A stretch of 64,000 bases of DNA, from positions 372,001-436,000 of the forward strand of contig JAWWNJ010000095.1 in the NCBI GenBank assembly GCA_037176885.1, in the 5' to 3' direction. The position numbers and the translations under genes were made by a program. How positions within the stretch are numbered: position 1 is the first letter of the stretch; the number at the start of each line of letters is the position of its first letter. A model generated the notes under the pieces. It ran no database searches and was not told the DNA's origin. It worked only from the letters and a program-made list of their open reading frames with translations. The DNA comes from Favolaschia claudopus. Lineage: Eukaryota > Basidiomycota > Agaricomycetes > Agaricales > Mycenaceae. Positions 23,083 to 34,634 of this stretch are shown piece by piece.

Positions 23083-25660
23083 ATGTCGTCGACGGTCTTC
23101 AAGTTTCCGACCAGCCTTCTCGTCTGCCTTGTCCTGTTCGGGGCTTCAGTCCTCGCTCAAGGCTCGAGCAGTATCCCGAACTCATTTCCCCATGCATGGC
23201 CAGGTCAACCTCACGATGATTTTAGTTCCGAGTGGCAAAAATGTCAGTTCTATCGATCTCTATGTGCGTTGAACAATTTGAATTCCGACGACACAGATTT
23301 TGAAGTAACCGAAAAACTACCCAACATAACCGGTACCCTATCACGCAGTTTCGCGGGAAATATTCCCGTCAATCGCGCCGGCCATCCAAATAACACCCTC
23401 TTCTTCTGGGCATTTGAACATGCAGGAAATAATGGCTCGCTCACGGCACCGGCAGAGTCGAATAATACAGATCCGTGGTTTATCTGGTTGCAGGGCGGGT
23501 GAGTGCTGGTTTCATACAAAAAAAAAGTCAATCTATTGACTGCAATTTTTCAATCCAGTCCGGGCTCGTCTGGAATGATAGCTCTGACCACAGAGGTACA
23601 TAATATCGCAAATTTTTCCACTTAACATTCTGGGTAATTCGATGATAGAACGGTCCTATCCACATACAACCGAACGGCACTTGGTTCATCAATCAGTTCA
23701 GCTGGCATACTCTAGGAGATGTAATTTGGGTTGATCAACCGGTCGGTGAGTTTTTCCCTTCCGCGATCCTGATTGGATTTTTTGCTTGATTTCTACTAGG
23801 TACTGGATTCTCGACGTCAGATTCGAAAGGCTATGGTAAGTCGTTTTTCCTATAATGTTAATCATACTGAAGGCTGCCTATACAGTTCCTGACGAAGATC
23901 AGACTGGTGAAGATTTCGTATGAGATTGTCATAGCATATACAATGCTCCCACTCAGAATACTGCCTCGTAGGTCGGTTTTCTATCGAACCTCATCAAAGT
24001 ATTCCCGAGCCTGGCAACCCGACCGCTTTTCTTGACGGGAGAGAGCTATGCAGGGACATATATCGTGGGTTGAATAGGTTTGAACCCGCAGTTCGAATTG
24101 GGCAAGCTTACGTTCGTCTAGCCCTACATCACAAAGCACATCTTCCAGACTGCGAAACCACCTGTCAACCTGAGGAAAATCGCTATCGGCGATGGTTCGC
24201 TGGGATCACAAGCCACAGTCGAACATCTTCCCGTCGTAAGTTTTCATCCACACTATCTTCTTCCACACATCTCCAACTAAACCGTCAATAAGGTGAATGT
24301 GATCGAAACGTACCCAGTTCTCATAGGCTACGATCCTGAAGTTTTTGATTTTTTCCGAGAGCAGTGAGCATCTTCTCTATCAATCGCCATTGTACGGCTC
24401 ACTGACTCGATATACATTCCTTTAGAACTCATCTATGCGGATTTGATTTAAATCTCACGTATCCTCAAACTGGCGGAACTTTTCCTACGCTCAACCTCGT
24501 CAGACCCACCGGAAATTCAGCACTTCTCAACCCGACGGAGGATCGGGCCAAGACACTGCGGGACTCTGTTTCCGCTAAATTCGTGGGGACTCACAGTGAA
24601 GACGCATTCTCCAAGCGAGACAAACTGTTCGAAAGACGGGAAGCCGGAATACAGAAATGGAAGCGGGATTTGGCTGGACGCGCAAATGGAACGATTGACC
24701 CGTTCTACGGCTGCTCTTTGTTGGACGAGCTGATCGATTACGCGGTCAATTTCACCTTCCCTTGGAGTGAGCATCTGCTCAGATGTAAAGAAATCTCCGC
24801 GCTCACCGACTCCTTAACTTCTAGCGAACGGAGAGTTCGACGTATATGACATTCCGGACGCGACCAACCCCGAGCCCTTCAAAAACGCCTCGACATTCTT
24901 CAATGACGACAGAACCCGCGCAGCGCTGCACGCTCCAACGTCCAAGGACTGGATTCGAAACTTCAATTACCCATTCGGCTCGGTTCACAACCGCTCGATT
25001 GGAAACCAGTACGGTGACCCCTCCGTCGAGCCGATCGCCTTCCTTTCCGAGCTCGCAGCAAACGCAACAGCAAAGAATGTCTCGATTGTCTTTTACTCGG
25101 GCAACGATGACTCGCTCGTTCAGCATCGCGGGACGGAGGTCATCATCCAAAACATGACGTTTGGAGGCATACAGGGTTTCACAAGAAAGCCATCGACTCC
25201 CTGGTTTGATGACGATGGAAATTTTGCGGGGATCGTGCACCAAGAACGCAATCTGACCTACGTACTTTTTGACGGGGCGGGTCATCTTGTGCCGATGTGG
25301 AAGCCCGCGCAAGCGCTAGTGTTTTTGAGAGAGTTTGTGTTGGGGTCCAATCCAAATGGCACGGTGTTGGGGAATAGCACCGTGGTTGGAGGAGAGAATG
25401 CAACGCTTGCGAACGATTTTTTGCCGGGAGGGGACGAGGTATTTTTCGGGAACTCGACGACCGCTGGGACTTCAACTATCCCTGCGGCGACGAGATCCGC
25501 GTGGGCTTCATTCATTGCCACGGCGACTGCTTCGGTTCCCGTTAGCGCGAAGGCAGATGCTAATGATGCTACGCGATTAATAACGCGAAAATTGAAATTG
25601 ATGGATCTGGCGGCGGGATCTGTGCTGGTGTGCCTGATTGCAGGAGCCATGATACTGTAA
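23083..25660 (+). CDS. Secreted S10 serine carboxypeptidase, probably membrane anchored
   Basis: Ten exons by splice signals and frame: 23083-23498, 23559-23595, 23649-23745, 23800-23835, 23886-23917, 23972-24064, 24122-24235, 24293-24363, 24426-24766, 24825-25660; 690 residues. S10 enzymes remove C-terminal residues from peptides. Residues 1-25 are a signal peptide. FIWLQGGPGSSG, WVDQPVGTGFS and GESYAGTY (nucleophile Ser at about 231) are S10 hallmarks; the acid is in YSGNDD (about 507-508) and the His in GAGHLVP (about 566). Many N-x-S/T sites suggest glycosylation. A Ser/Thr/Ala-rich stretch and a hydrophobic end (LAAGSVLVCLIAGAMIL) suggest a GPI signal or C-terminal membrane span. It looks fully functional. 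Confidence 0.9.
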
Positions 25661-26231
25661 CTGTGTACGTACATTAAACGAGGTTTTGTATAGTTCATCT
25701 CTGAAGCCGCAAATACAGTTGTCTACTTGATTCTCTCATATCTCACGTTGAGCGTAACGATGATTTTTCTCATGAGCTCACAGGTGCTTCAAGATGCATT
25801 TGAATCACAGTACCACTTTCCATCTTCGACTTCCTGTAGTCTCGTGTGAATCTGTGGTCAAATCCCGGCAGCAGGATTATGTGTCTCGGTTTGGCGAAGG
25901 CCCTTAGATGTAAGGACAGGCAATGGCCGCAGCTGCGTAGATACGCTTTCGATATAGAAATGCATGATTTGAGGGAGTCTATTGGATGTAGACATACATA
26001 ATTGAAACCTTGTTGGGATTTCTTCGAGTCGGATACAACGTATCGAGAATCTCTTGTCGGATTTCCGCCAATCTTATTCGAGACATAATCGTACCTAGAC
26101 TAGCAGTATCTGTAGAATTCTTCGTATAAATCAGGGAGAGCGCCCCGGGTCTCGACAAAGGATATAACGGCCTAGCACAGGGTCATCAGCAACCAAAAAA
26201 TTTCACAAGAAGTGTAGATCCCCTACAGTAA
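25661..26231. other. Intergenic stretch between convergent 3' ends
   Basis: Nothing coding. A TCAAATCCCGGCAG motif near 25858 also occurs near 21718. Confidence 0.4.
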
Positions 26232-27873
26232 TCATCTATCCTTGATCCCCTGCCACGGTGACCCTTTAGACGGAAGCCGAATGCAATTCTCGACGGAAAC
26301 ATCGAGACCGCGAGTGAGGAATGGGTCGACATCCGGAAAGGCAGGCGGCGGTTCAGAAGTATCGCAACGATGGGGAGACCACAGTTTGAGATGAAATTTG
26401 CTGAGTCTGCTGTGGTGGTTTAGGTGCTTCCATAGAAACTCCATCCATAACGCGTCCGGTACGTATTCCAGATCCAAGGACAATTCCGTCAGGTCAAGCC
26501 CTGGAATCACGACGCCGTCCGGAGCAAGATTTTGAAACAGCTCATCTGCTCTGAGAAACTTGGACACATATGGGTAAGCCTCGCCGGCGAGCCCGAGTGA
26601 AAGTTTTTGAAGATGCGGGGAGAAATTGGCGAGAACGGTGTGAAGAGTTTCGACAGTGTCGTCATGTGGGAGATGGAGCCTGAGGTCTGATATAAGAGGG
26701 AAGTTTTCAGCCAGGAGTTCGAGTGACTCGACGGTGGCAGGGGACGTATAATCCAGAAATTCGAGGTTTATCAGATGAAACTTCGTCAGCTTGGGCATCA
26801 CAAGCTGGTCAACGAGCTCTTCTAGGCCTTCGCACTCCGAACCGGCCACGATGAGGGTCAACGATTCGAGAGCCGGAACTTCGAGAGTCTGGGTCAACGT
26901 GTCTCCGAGCGCAATCGGGACCGTGAGCGAGCGTAAATTGATGCAGCACTCTAGAAGCCGGTACACCGTTTCGTAGTCCAGGTATCTGTAGGTATTGTGG
27001 TCGTCCCAGTCTGGCTCACTGGGTCCCAGCAGATCCAGGGTGAGATCTGTGAGATGTTCCCATCGATAACTGGGATCTTGCAAACGCTCTAGAACTAGAG
27101 ACGCAGGATCCAGTGAAGTGACACTGACTCTGGTGCCGCTGAAAAGTTTAGAATCGAGGATGTGGCCGTGTCCCACAACAGAGCCTGACGATCGGCAGGT
27201 GATGTGAACATCTCTGAGAAGCGGTGCGTCAACCGTTTCTTCGAGTTGTAAAAATGACTGTATCGGAAGATCGATGTACTGGAGCGAAGTCCAACGCGCC
27301 GAAAATTGGGTCAAGAGGCGGAGGGAGGCCTTGCAATAAGCGTGTGCATAGCCCAGTGGATCACGGCAGGAGATGGACAGCGAGAGTGGAAGGGGGGCTG
27401 AGCGTGTTAACCAGTCAACGATGGCGGCTGACTTGTTTTTCGTATGAATTATGTAATTTTCCACGGAGACGTGGAGGGAGGCCCACATTTTTGGCGTATC
27501 AAAGGCAATGGCTCGCCAGCGGCTGCATATGTGGCATAAGAGTAGCGGTGCTGCTGCGACGCTCATGACAGCGTTATGAGTCGTCGGAAGGCATTCAACG
27601 AATATTTTTTGGAGCAGTTCGGGAGGGAGGCGACGGGGATGAGATACGAGAGCTGCATGCACGTCGATATAGTGTTTTATTCGATCCCGTTTTGCATTGA
27701 GGTCTCGAATCAGCGCGTCCAAACGCAAGCTCTTCTTCGTGTGGCGCGAGATGACTGCGGATTTGGGCTATGCCAGCATCTGTGGGTATATAGTTGGTGT
27801 GGAGGAGCTCGTTGAATGGTGACTCAGAGACGACGGGCTCAGCGCGGACGCCCGGGCCGTTTGTCGACTTCAT
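26232..27873 (-). pseudogene. F-box gene with an early 2-nt frameshift
   Basis: The N-terminal frame starts at MKSTNG (27873) and reads through SESPFNELLHTNYIPTD to APHEEELA, then breaks at about 27725-27729. The remaining roughly 495 residues (LDALIRDLNAKRD.., PRRLPPELLQKIF, CLPTTHNAVM, HICSRWRAIA, C-terminus PWQGI) continue in another frame to 26232. Comparison with the family suggests loss of two bases (a CG or GC) between GCTTG and CGTTTGG. The downstream part is otherwise clean, so the lesion is recent, or a downstream start is used. It is divergent to the fragment at 27972, 98 bp away, like the other head-to-head pairs. Confidence 0.8.
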
Positions 27874-27971
27874 CGTCGTCGAAGAGGAAGGAGGAAACTT
27901 ACGACCTGGATTTGATGGCATCTACAATTTCGGCCGAAGATCATTGATGTTTCTTCCTCGACGTTAACGAC

Positions 27972-28605
27972 GATGAGCTCGAGCTATCGTGAGCCCGGTC
28001 TCTCGGAATCCCTGTTCCATCGAATTTTCAACACCAATTACATCCGCACCGAGGCCGGGATAGCGTAGATTCATGGTCATCTCACTCCGCATGAAAGTGA
28101 GCTCGAGCTCCCAAGTTTGAAGCTCGGAAATCGCATAAAAGTCTGACGAACAGCTCACCCCTCATATCCGGCTTGCGCTTGCATCTTCCTGACAACAACA
28201 TATTGTCGTATCCCTCCATACAATCTTAGCTGCATTCTTCCCCCGTCTTAAAAAAACTCTCACTTGGTCTCTGCACCGGTACCGAAACTTCCGAGCCACA
28301 CTTCCCTGGTGCCCACAATATATTCCGCATGCTCGCTCCTGGGTTAGGTTTGAAGAGGATCCGGAGCTGGTAATCTCCTGTATATGGGACGTATCATGGT
28401 TGGAGGATCTCTGGAAGCATATACATGGCGGAGGCAATCTGCGTAGAATCCATCTCGCAGCCGGAGAGAGGACTGTCTCGATGCCCTGGCCCCGGTTGAG
28501 CCTGACCTCGATCGTTTTCTTACCCGCGGTCTCGAGGTATCGGTCAAGCGTCGGGTACATCCTGTTGTCGAAATGACGCCTTGGGAGGGGGTCGAGATTA
28601 GATGA
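27972..28605 (+). pseudogene. F-box gene with a large internal deletion
   Basis: The 5' end reads MSSSYREPG..SESLFHRIFNTNY, then an in-frame TAG inside the region equal to IPTDAxIAQIHG. After about 28120 the sequence jumps to the C-terminal quarter: SLHTILA.FFPRL, ISCIWDVSWLE.LWKHI..G.NLRRIHL, and the VEMTPWEGVE equivalent near 28570, with several frame changes. The closest match is the minus-strand gene at 56211-57822, including its 3' flank. About 1.1 kb of the middle, including the F-box, is missing. Confidence 0.8.
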
Positions 28606-29191
28606 ATTTCCTTTTCATGATGGGTGAGCTGTATTCTGCAGATGCTTTCAATGAGTCTGATACTTGTCTTGTTTTTTTTCAGCAATTATCTCTTTCGGAG
28701 ATAAATGTCGACGCAAATATCCAATCGCCCAAGAACGGAGGTGTGCGTATTCAGATTACCTTTGACTGCTTGGTAAATTTTTGAGTTCCAGCTAAATCGC
28801 CTAAACCATCTCTCAACCGCACGATTCAATGTGTATCTTACATTAGGAATTAGAATCACTCGAAAGGATAGGGTGGGACACAATTCGGAAATTCGTAGTT
28901 ACTTGAGTCTAAGCTGCGTTGCACCGACTCACTTTTGACTTTAACGCGCTAAACTAATTACACTTGGTTTCAACCTGTCGCCTACAGTTACCGCCGGCCC
29001 GATCGTAGCAGCAGTGAGTCTGATTTCGGTGTACGAGACCGACTGATAATATTCTTTATAATACTCCTCCTCCGCCGATTCTTGGCGTCCGCCCCAAACG
29101 CTGATTACACCGCGTCACCACAAATGTACTGGGGATCCGGAATCCCCCAAAATTCGGACAATCTTGCAATTCCAGCTCTGCCTCTCATACC
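28606..29191. other. Shared 3' flank and hydrolase promoter
   Basis: 28606-28840 is the inverted counterpart of 55990-56210 (flank of the paralogous F-box gene). A+T-rich TATAATATTC..TTATAATA around 29045-29065 may serve the hydrolase gene at 29192. Confidence 0.5.
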
Positions 29192-30027
29192 ATGTCGAAC
29201 CCAACCAAACCCACAATCATAATAATCCCCGGCTCTTTCTGTGCTCTCTCCCAATACGAGTCCGTGATCAATCAACTCAAGTCCCATGGCTACCCGGTTG
29301 AAGGGGTAGAACTCGAAACCATCGGGCCGCGGGACAACGCTCCGACCCTGTACGATGACGCCGCAAGTGTTGCAGCGCTGGCGACTCGACTCGCGGATGA
29401 AGGCAAGGACGTTGTCCTAGTTCCGCATTCGTACGGCGGGCTCGTAGCGTGCGAGGCATCGAAGGGCTTAGCAAAAAGCGTGCGCGAGAAGGAAGGGAAG
29501 AATGGCGGCATTTCGAGGATCGTTTTTGTGACCTCCGTCATTGGGCGGATTGGGGAGAGTCTCAAGGATATCATGGCCGGCGAAAATGACTTGAACTATA
29601 TTCGTGTCGAGGTGCGCAACTCTACTTTCTATTACATGTTCAACAACTCATCCAATGTGTTTATAATTATCCCAAGGGCGAATACATGTTCATGGACCCC
29701 GCCAGCTGCGCCCCGGTCGTCTTCTCAGATTTACCCTTAGACCAGGGAATATTCTGGTCGGCCCAAATGCCCTGTCACTCTGCTATTAGCTTTGCGCAGA
29801 AATTGACTTACGCGGCGTACAAAGACATACCGACGTCTTATCTTCAAGTTTGTGAAAGGGACAAGTGCATTTCTCCCAGGCTGCAGAACAAGATTATTGC
29901 AGCGCTGGATAGCCAGAGTGATTTGAAGGTGGAGAGGCATTCGGTGCAGGCTGATCATGCAATTCATATAACGCAGCCGAAGGCTGTCGTTGATGTCGTT
30001 CGGAAAGCTATTGGGGACGTGGAGTAG
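29192..30027 (+). CDS. Alpha/beta hydrolase of the methylesterase-like type
   Basis: Two exons, 29192-29611 and 29677-30027 (intron 65 nt, GTGCGC..CCAAG), giving 256 residues. The N-terminus IIIIPGSFC is the first strand and oxyanion loop. PHSYGG holds the nucleophile Ser at about 80. PTSYLQVCERDKCISP is the penultimate strand and acid region, and ADHAIH carries the His at about 234. Size and layout fit small fungal hydrolases related to AB_hydrolase_6 and plant methylesterases. No signal peptide, so cytosolic. Substrate unknown. It sits inside the left duplication arm but has no copy at the corresponding place near 55.9 kb, so it was inserted here or lost there. Confidence 0.8.
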
Positions 30028-30438
30028 AGCATGGGTGGATATATGTAGCTGAAGCACTCAGAATCAATATTTTAACCACTACAAATTTCGATCTCTAGAA
30101 TCACTTGCTCCGTTTCTGCAATTCGGCTTATACTTAGTTTGAGTCTTGAAACTCTGCTTCTCATGCATGCCTCGCCAGATCATCTGGCTTCGAACTTACC
30201 CCTCTCCGCGTCTGATGAAAGGATTCAAATGAAGTTCAACTCTGATTAGACAGAAATCATGCGATGAGAATTGATTTCTCTGCTTACGACGCGTACAGAC
30301 GCGTCCACTTGCAATTTACGCGCCAAAAACGCGTAAAAAACGCGTGAACACGTGGTGCCGGTTTAGCCAAATCGACTTTCGTAAGGCGTGGGAAAATTAA
30401 GGCTCTCACCTCTGAGCCTGACTCGTCCGACCTCTACC
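30028..30438. repeat. ACGCGT-rich repeat and upstream region of the next gene
   Basis: Around 30286-30345 there are several ACGCGT or CGCGTA/CGCGTC motifs within 60 bp (GACGCGTCCACTTGC, AACGCGTAAAAAACGCGTG). The block matches 55858-55935 in inverse orientation, with the shared text CTCTGCTTAC.ACGCGT. It immediately precedes the F-box/LRR-like gene and could be promoter-proximal there. Confidence 0.6.
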
Positions 30439-31545
30439 ATGGCGCCACAAAACCCTCTCGAAATTCAGGAGCTGCTAGATCATTGTATTGGATTTCTAGC
30501 TGGATCGACCTCAGCTCTCCTCGCATGCGCTTTGGTAGCCCGCTCTTGGGCGCACACATCACAGTCGCATCTCTTTCGATCTCCGTCTGACACGAACCCC
30601 AAGTTCCCTCGTCGTGGAAAACTAATTCTTGGGTTCCACAATGCATTATGCACCTCTGACCACCTCGTTCGGGAGGTCCTAGAGCTCAGTCTCGAGGTTG
30701 GACAGCTTGGTTCCGATACAGTCGATGCAATCTGCAGCATCGGCTTCACACACTTGGTGAATCTGAGGCTTACCATGCCATGGGAGGAGCATCTGCTCCC
30801 CGGAAGTGCTCTCGAAAGACTCGTCAATCTCCCCACCCTCCGCCGACTTTCGTTCACCGCCAACCTTCCCTTATCCAAATGCACGCCGTTATGCAGTCAT
30901 TGCTCTCGCACAATTCGACATTTCGAGTTTGAATTTTATGAGCCTGCTGCATTACCATGGGAGGCAACTCTAGCCGCCACTCCCTTCCCATTTCAGCTTG
31001 AATCCCTCCGAATCTACGTCTACGGAGAAAATCCACACGAAGTGCTGGAGCTCTTTGATTTTTCGCAATCAAAAGCCGTCAGCCTGGACATTGGGGTATA
31101 TATCCCATGGGAGAGCATATCTCTGTCTCAAAGTAGGATACGGATCCTGGATCTGGATGTCGTGGTTCGTGCGCCCACCTACGCATTTCGCATAACTTAT
31201 ATTTTAAAACAAAATTTTCAGGAAGAATCTGATCTACTCGATCTTTCGCAATACAGCGAACTTCAGTATCTCCGTCTTCACTTTAACGATGTAATGCCTC
31301 CAATGGTGCTCCCTACGCTCGATTCTCTGAGAAGGTGCAAGAATCTTTTGGAGCTTGTACTATCGGGGCCATATCACACCCTGGTCGAGGAACACTGCTT
31401 GCAAATAGATGCAGTTCTATCATCTCTTCCTTCACCCCCCCTTGCCGCCGTGGAAATAGAACAGAGAGACGGATTCGATTCATCCATTTGCGCTCATTTT
31501 CCCACTCTGCTCTCGCAAGATACGTCTGGGAAGGTTTGTTTTTGA
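30439..31545 (+). CDS. Short F-box/LRR-like protein of another subfamily
   Basis: Single exon, 368 residues from MAPQNP; an upstream in-frame Met at 30388 is less likely. The N-terminus IQELLDHCIGFLAGSTSALLACALVARSW..SQSHLF is the degenerate F-box seen in a common agaricomycete family (usually LP.EL.D.IIDFL..D..AL..CALV.R.W). The rest has LRR-like spacing (LRLTMPW, LRRLSF, LESLRIY, LQYLRLHF). The end VEIE..D.FDSSI..HFPTL matches how these proteins finish. It is unrelated to the TNYIPTD family except for the inferred SCF role. A possible spliced tail via donor 31534 and acceptors at 31583/31700 cannot be excluded. A scrap of its 3' end (GGATCCCATTAGCGCC) remains inverted near 55850. Confidence 0.75.
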   Translation: MAPQNPLEIQELLDHCIGFLAGSTSALLACALVARSWAHTSQSHLFRSPSDTNPKFPRRGKLILGFHNALCTSDHLVREVLELSLEVGQLGSDTVDAICSIGFTHLVNLRLTMPWEEHLLPGSALERLVNLPTLRRLSFTANLPLSKCTPLCSHCSRTIRHFEFEFYEPAALPWEATLAATPFPFQLESLRIYVYGENPHEVLELFDFSQSKAVSLDIGVYIPWESISLSQSRIRILDLDVVVRAPTYAFRITYILKQNFQEESDLLDLSQYSELQYLRLHFNDVMPPMVLPTLDSLRRCKNLLELVLSGPYHTLVEEHCLQIDAVLSSLPSPPLAAVEIEQRDGFDSSICAHFPTLLSQDTSGKVCF

Positions 31546-31900
31546 GAATCGAATCGAACGTTTCGTTAATTTAAGCTGTATAGATCGAATTCCGCACGGT
31601 GAGGGGCTCCTCAGCTTTGGCGACCAGTCGGTGGCGCGTATGTATCTTTTGTGGCTGCATGGAAATACGCAGCTCACGCGTGAAATATTTTTTCTCGCAG
31701 GATGTCATTAGCCGCCTCTAAGTCAATATAGCAAGACAGATCTGCGATTACATGTGTGCAAGGTACTACCGACAATATCAATTTTTTGAAGACTACTCCG
31801 AAATGTATATATTGTTTTTTCCTCTTCCTAGACTCCCGCCCCACTTGCTCGTATTTGACACGGTGTATTACTGCTTAGACAGTTCTTGAATGAAGAAAGC
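31546..31900. other. Shared 3' flank between convergent genes
   Basis: 31680-31880 is the inverted counterpart of 55715-55860, so the flank was copied together with the F-box gene. Confidence 0.5.
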
Positions 31901-33505
31901 TCACTGATCTCTGCGATCAATGCCTCCCCACGGTGTCGCCCGAAACAAGTCCTCATCGACCTCATAATCGACGGAGACGACAAGCCCAGCTTCTACAAAC
32001 TCTGCCAAATCAACTGCTGGAATCTCATCCGCAGAATCAACCCAAAGCCCAAAGCGCACTCGGCTCAGACTAGTACGGTGATCTATATGTCCACGAAGAA
32101 ATTGTGACCATGTTTCCTCGACGATGAATCGTGTTTCCAGAGAAAAGTCTCGCAGTGCAGGAACTGGGTTCGATGGCGAGCCTGCGGCAATGACAGCGAA
32201 GAGTTCATCCTCGTCATAGTCTGTGATGAACCCATGGTTGTCGGGCGTCCATAGGACTATGCTGAGCTTCGATATGTGAGCCAAGTGTCTGAGGCCGCAT
32301 AACACATCAACTGTGCTCGAGCAGCTTGGCAGTTCCAACTCGATCTCAGATATGAGAGGTGAACGGCCAGTAAGCCGCTCAAAGACCGAGAGTTCCACAG
32401 GATTCGAGTATAAGTACCGAGGGGTGTTGACAAGATGGAACCTGGTCAGCTGCGGCATGACCAGGTTGTCAATGAAGTTGTGGAATACCTCCGATGTCGT
32501 GGAATCGTTTCTGATGCTCAGCACTTCGAGAAACGAGAGCTTGAGCGGTTCAATCTCGGGTTCAGCGACCCCGACGGATATGGGGACCCGAAGCGATTTC
32601 AAGCGCGGACAGCCTTCGATGAGCCTGTGAGCTGTAGCCATGTCAAAGTATCCCTCCTCAGCCGCATACGAGTCGGATGAATCTGCCCGCGCAAAGCTGA
32701 GATCCGTGATATGACTCCAGGTAAATCGTGTCGTTGGCACGAAGAACGGTGGATTTACTGTAACCACAGATATATGACATTGCTTTTGGCCCAATAAGAA
32801 CCTAGAACCCAGGAAAGGCCGTTCTGGGTCTTCCTCAAAATCATCTCGGAAATGGATTTCTACATCCGATAAAGCAGGGGCGTCTTCCGCTGCTAACGAG
32901 CGCAGTGCCGATTTTGAGGGCTTGTAGAAACACAGGGTAGACCAGTATGAGGAGTGTTGAGTCAGAATATCGACGACAGCCTCGTCGTAAAAGCCAAGCC
33001 CATATGCATCGCTGCCGCGAATGGAGATCGAGAGGGGGGATGGGGATGCTCTGTTCAGCCACTCATCGATGGCAGCCACCCGCTCTTCATACAAGCAGGC
33101 GTAGCCCAGATGAACGTGTAAGGACGACCAAAGCCTCGGAAGAGCAAACGCGATCGACCGCCATCGGCTACAGATGCGTCCCAGAAGCAGTGGAGGCTCA
33201 GTGGAGCTCATGACGGCGTTATGAGCAGTCGGAAGGCACGCATTCAAGATCTCCTCAAGGATCTCCTGCGGGAGACGGCGGGGGTGAGAGATCAAAGCTT
33301 TGTGCGAGTCTACGTAGTCTTTCATTCGGTCTCGTTGAGCGCAGAGATCCTGGATGAGCGTATCGAGACGGGCGAGCTCTGCCTCGTGTGGAAGGAGATG
33401 AGCACGGATCTGGCTGATCTCTGGATCTGTAGGGATGTAGTTCGTCTTGAGATGACTTTGGAAGGGCGATTCGGGCGAGATTTGTGCGTTTTCGCTGGGA
33501 TTCAT
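31901..33505 (-). CDS. F-box protein, intact (cassette A)
   Basis: 534 residues from MNPSENAQIS at 33505. The frame is open further upstream, but that part overlaps the SDR 3' end and is not conserved. Features: TNYIPTD, a charged helix, PRRLPQEILEEIL, CLPTAHNAVM, LLLGRICSRWRSIA, an LRR-like body and the C-terminus TPWGGID. The N-terminal type MNPSENAQ..SPESPFQSH groups it with the cassette C (54102) and D (63248) genes. The SDR pseudogene ends 147 bp upstream on the same strand. Confidence 0.9.
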   Translation of the reverse strand: MNPSENAQISPESPFQSHLKTNYIPTDPEISQIRAHLLPHEAELARLDTLIQDLCAQRDRMKDYVDSHKALISHPRRLPQEILEEILNACLPTAHNAVMSSTEPPLLLGRICSRWRSIAFALPRLWSSLHVHLGYACLYEERVAAIDEWLNRASPSPLSISIRGSDAYGLGFYDEAVVDILTQHSSYWSTLCFYKPSKSALRSLAAEDAPALSDVEIHFRDDFEEDPERPFLGSRFLLGQKQCHISVVTVNPPFFVPTTRFTWSHITDLSFARADSSDSYAAEEGYFDMATAHRLIEGCPRLKSLRVPISVGVAEPEIEPLKLSFLEVLSIRNDSTTSEVFHNFIDNLVMPQLTRFHLVNTPRYLYSNPVELSVFERLTGRSPLISEIELELPSCSSTVDVLCGLRHLAHISKLSIVLWTPDNHGFITDYDEDELFAVIAAGSPSNPVPALRDFSLETRFIVEETWSQFLRGHIDHRTSLSRVRFGLWVDSADEIPAVDLAEFVEAGLVVSVDYEVDEDLFRATPWGGIDRRDQ

Positions 33506-33651
33506 GATTGTGTCGTTGTGGTGAGAAGAAAGATGGATTACTATTTTTGGCAATTGTAAACGTGTCGCGATTGCGTAGATCCGCCGCATTTCGTCGATCT
33601 CGTTCCCGCATATCGTACAATAATACATCGTGGCCCCGTACGCATTCGCAT

Positions 33652-34634
33652 TCACGCCATTCCCTGCACGAAAAACACGTCAGCCATGTCCAAGCAAGCA
33701 AACACAGTCCACTCACCCCATTAACCCTCAAATTCTGTCCATTCACCCACCCCGCCCCCTCACTCGCCAAAAACCCCACCACCTCCGCCACCTCCTCCGC
33801 CCGCCCCAGCCTCGCCGCAGGAGTCGCTTTGACAAATCGCTCGATAACCTCCTGCATCTGCGCCTCGTACAAATGAGGTACATCGACGGGGCCGGGGGAG
33901 ACGGTGTTGACGGTGATACCTCTAGTGCCGAGGTCCTTGGCAAGGATGCGCGAGAGCTGCTCGATGGCGCCTCGCGTGGCGGTGTATACAAGACTGTTGG
34001 CGGGGATGCCTAAATCGATGGATAGATGGGCTTTGGTGAGGTGAAGAAAAAAGAAGATTGAAACGTACCACTATCGGCAGTATTACTGGTCGAGAAGAAT
34101 ATAATCCGCCCACCTGCTATGAGCAAATCACGCCATCAGCCCCCACCCAGAGACACGAACGAATTCAAAGAAACACGCACGACTAGGCAACAACGGCGCC
34201 GCCGCCTTCGCAAGAAACAGCGGCCCCTTGACATTCTCCGCAAAATGCGCATCAAAGAACTCCTCCTCCACATCCTTCAGCACGTTCATACGCATCACCG
34301 CGTGATACAACACCAGCACGTCGATCCCGCCGAACGCCTTGACAGCTTCGTCGACGAGGTGCTTCCCGCCCCTCGACGGTGGATACGTCAGCCTTGACGG
34401 CGACGGCGGTACCACCGGCGGACGTGATGACCGAGACGACCTCACCGGCGGCGGGGGCGTTGTCGACGTTGGCGTAGTTGACGATGACTTTTGCGCCTTG
34501 ATAGGCCATGTGCTTGGCGGCGGCGGCGCCGATTGAACGGTAGGCGCCAGTAATGACCACCACCTTTCCTGCAGAGAAGTGTTAGATTCGGTTCTTTGGA
34601 GGAACGGAAAGGGAAGCGTGCCGTTGAGAGACAT
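33652..34634 (-). pseudogene. SDR (short-chain dehydrogenase) with one frameshift, cassette A
   Basis: Five exons are readable: 34634-34622, 34568-34181, 34116-34068, 34009-33717 and 33663-33652. Joined, they start MSLNGKVVVITGAYRSIGAA (Rossmann glycine motif) and end LRVNGGMA, as SDRs do. One extra base at about 34363-34375 in exon 2 (GAGGGGCGGGAAG) breaks the frame compared with cassette B. The active-site Y-x-x-x-K is Y-T-A-T-R in both copies, and the usual NNAG is LYHAV, so catalysis is doubtful even before the break. Intron 1 has a GC donor (GCACGC). Confidence 0.8.

Noticed and set aside
22772..23272. Plus-strand frame overlapping the carboxypeptidase start
   Set aside because: Different frame from the signal peptide and S10 sequence, with no domain.
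31584..31721. Extra 3' exons for the F-box/LRR-like gene
   Set aside because: Splice sites and frame allow them, but the single-exon end already matches how this family terminates. Kept only as an alternative.
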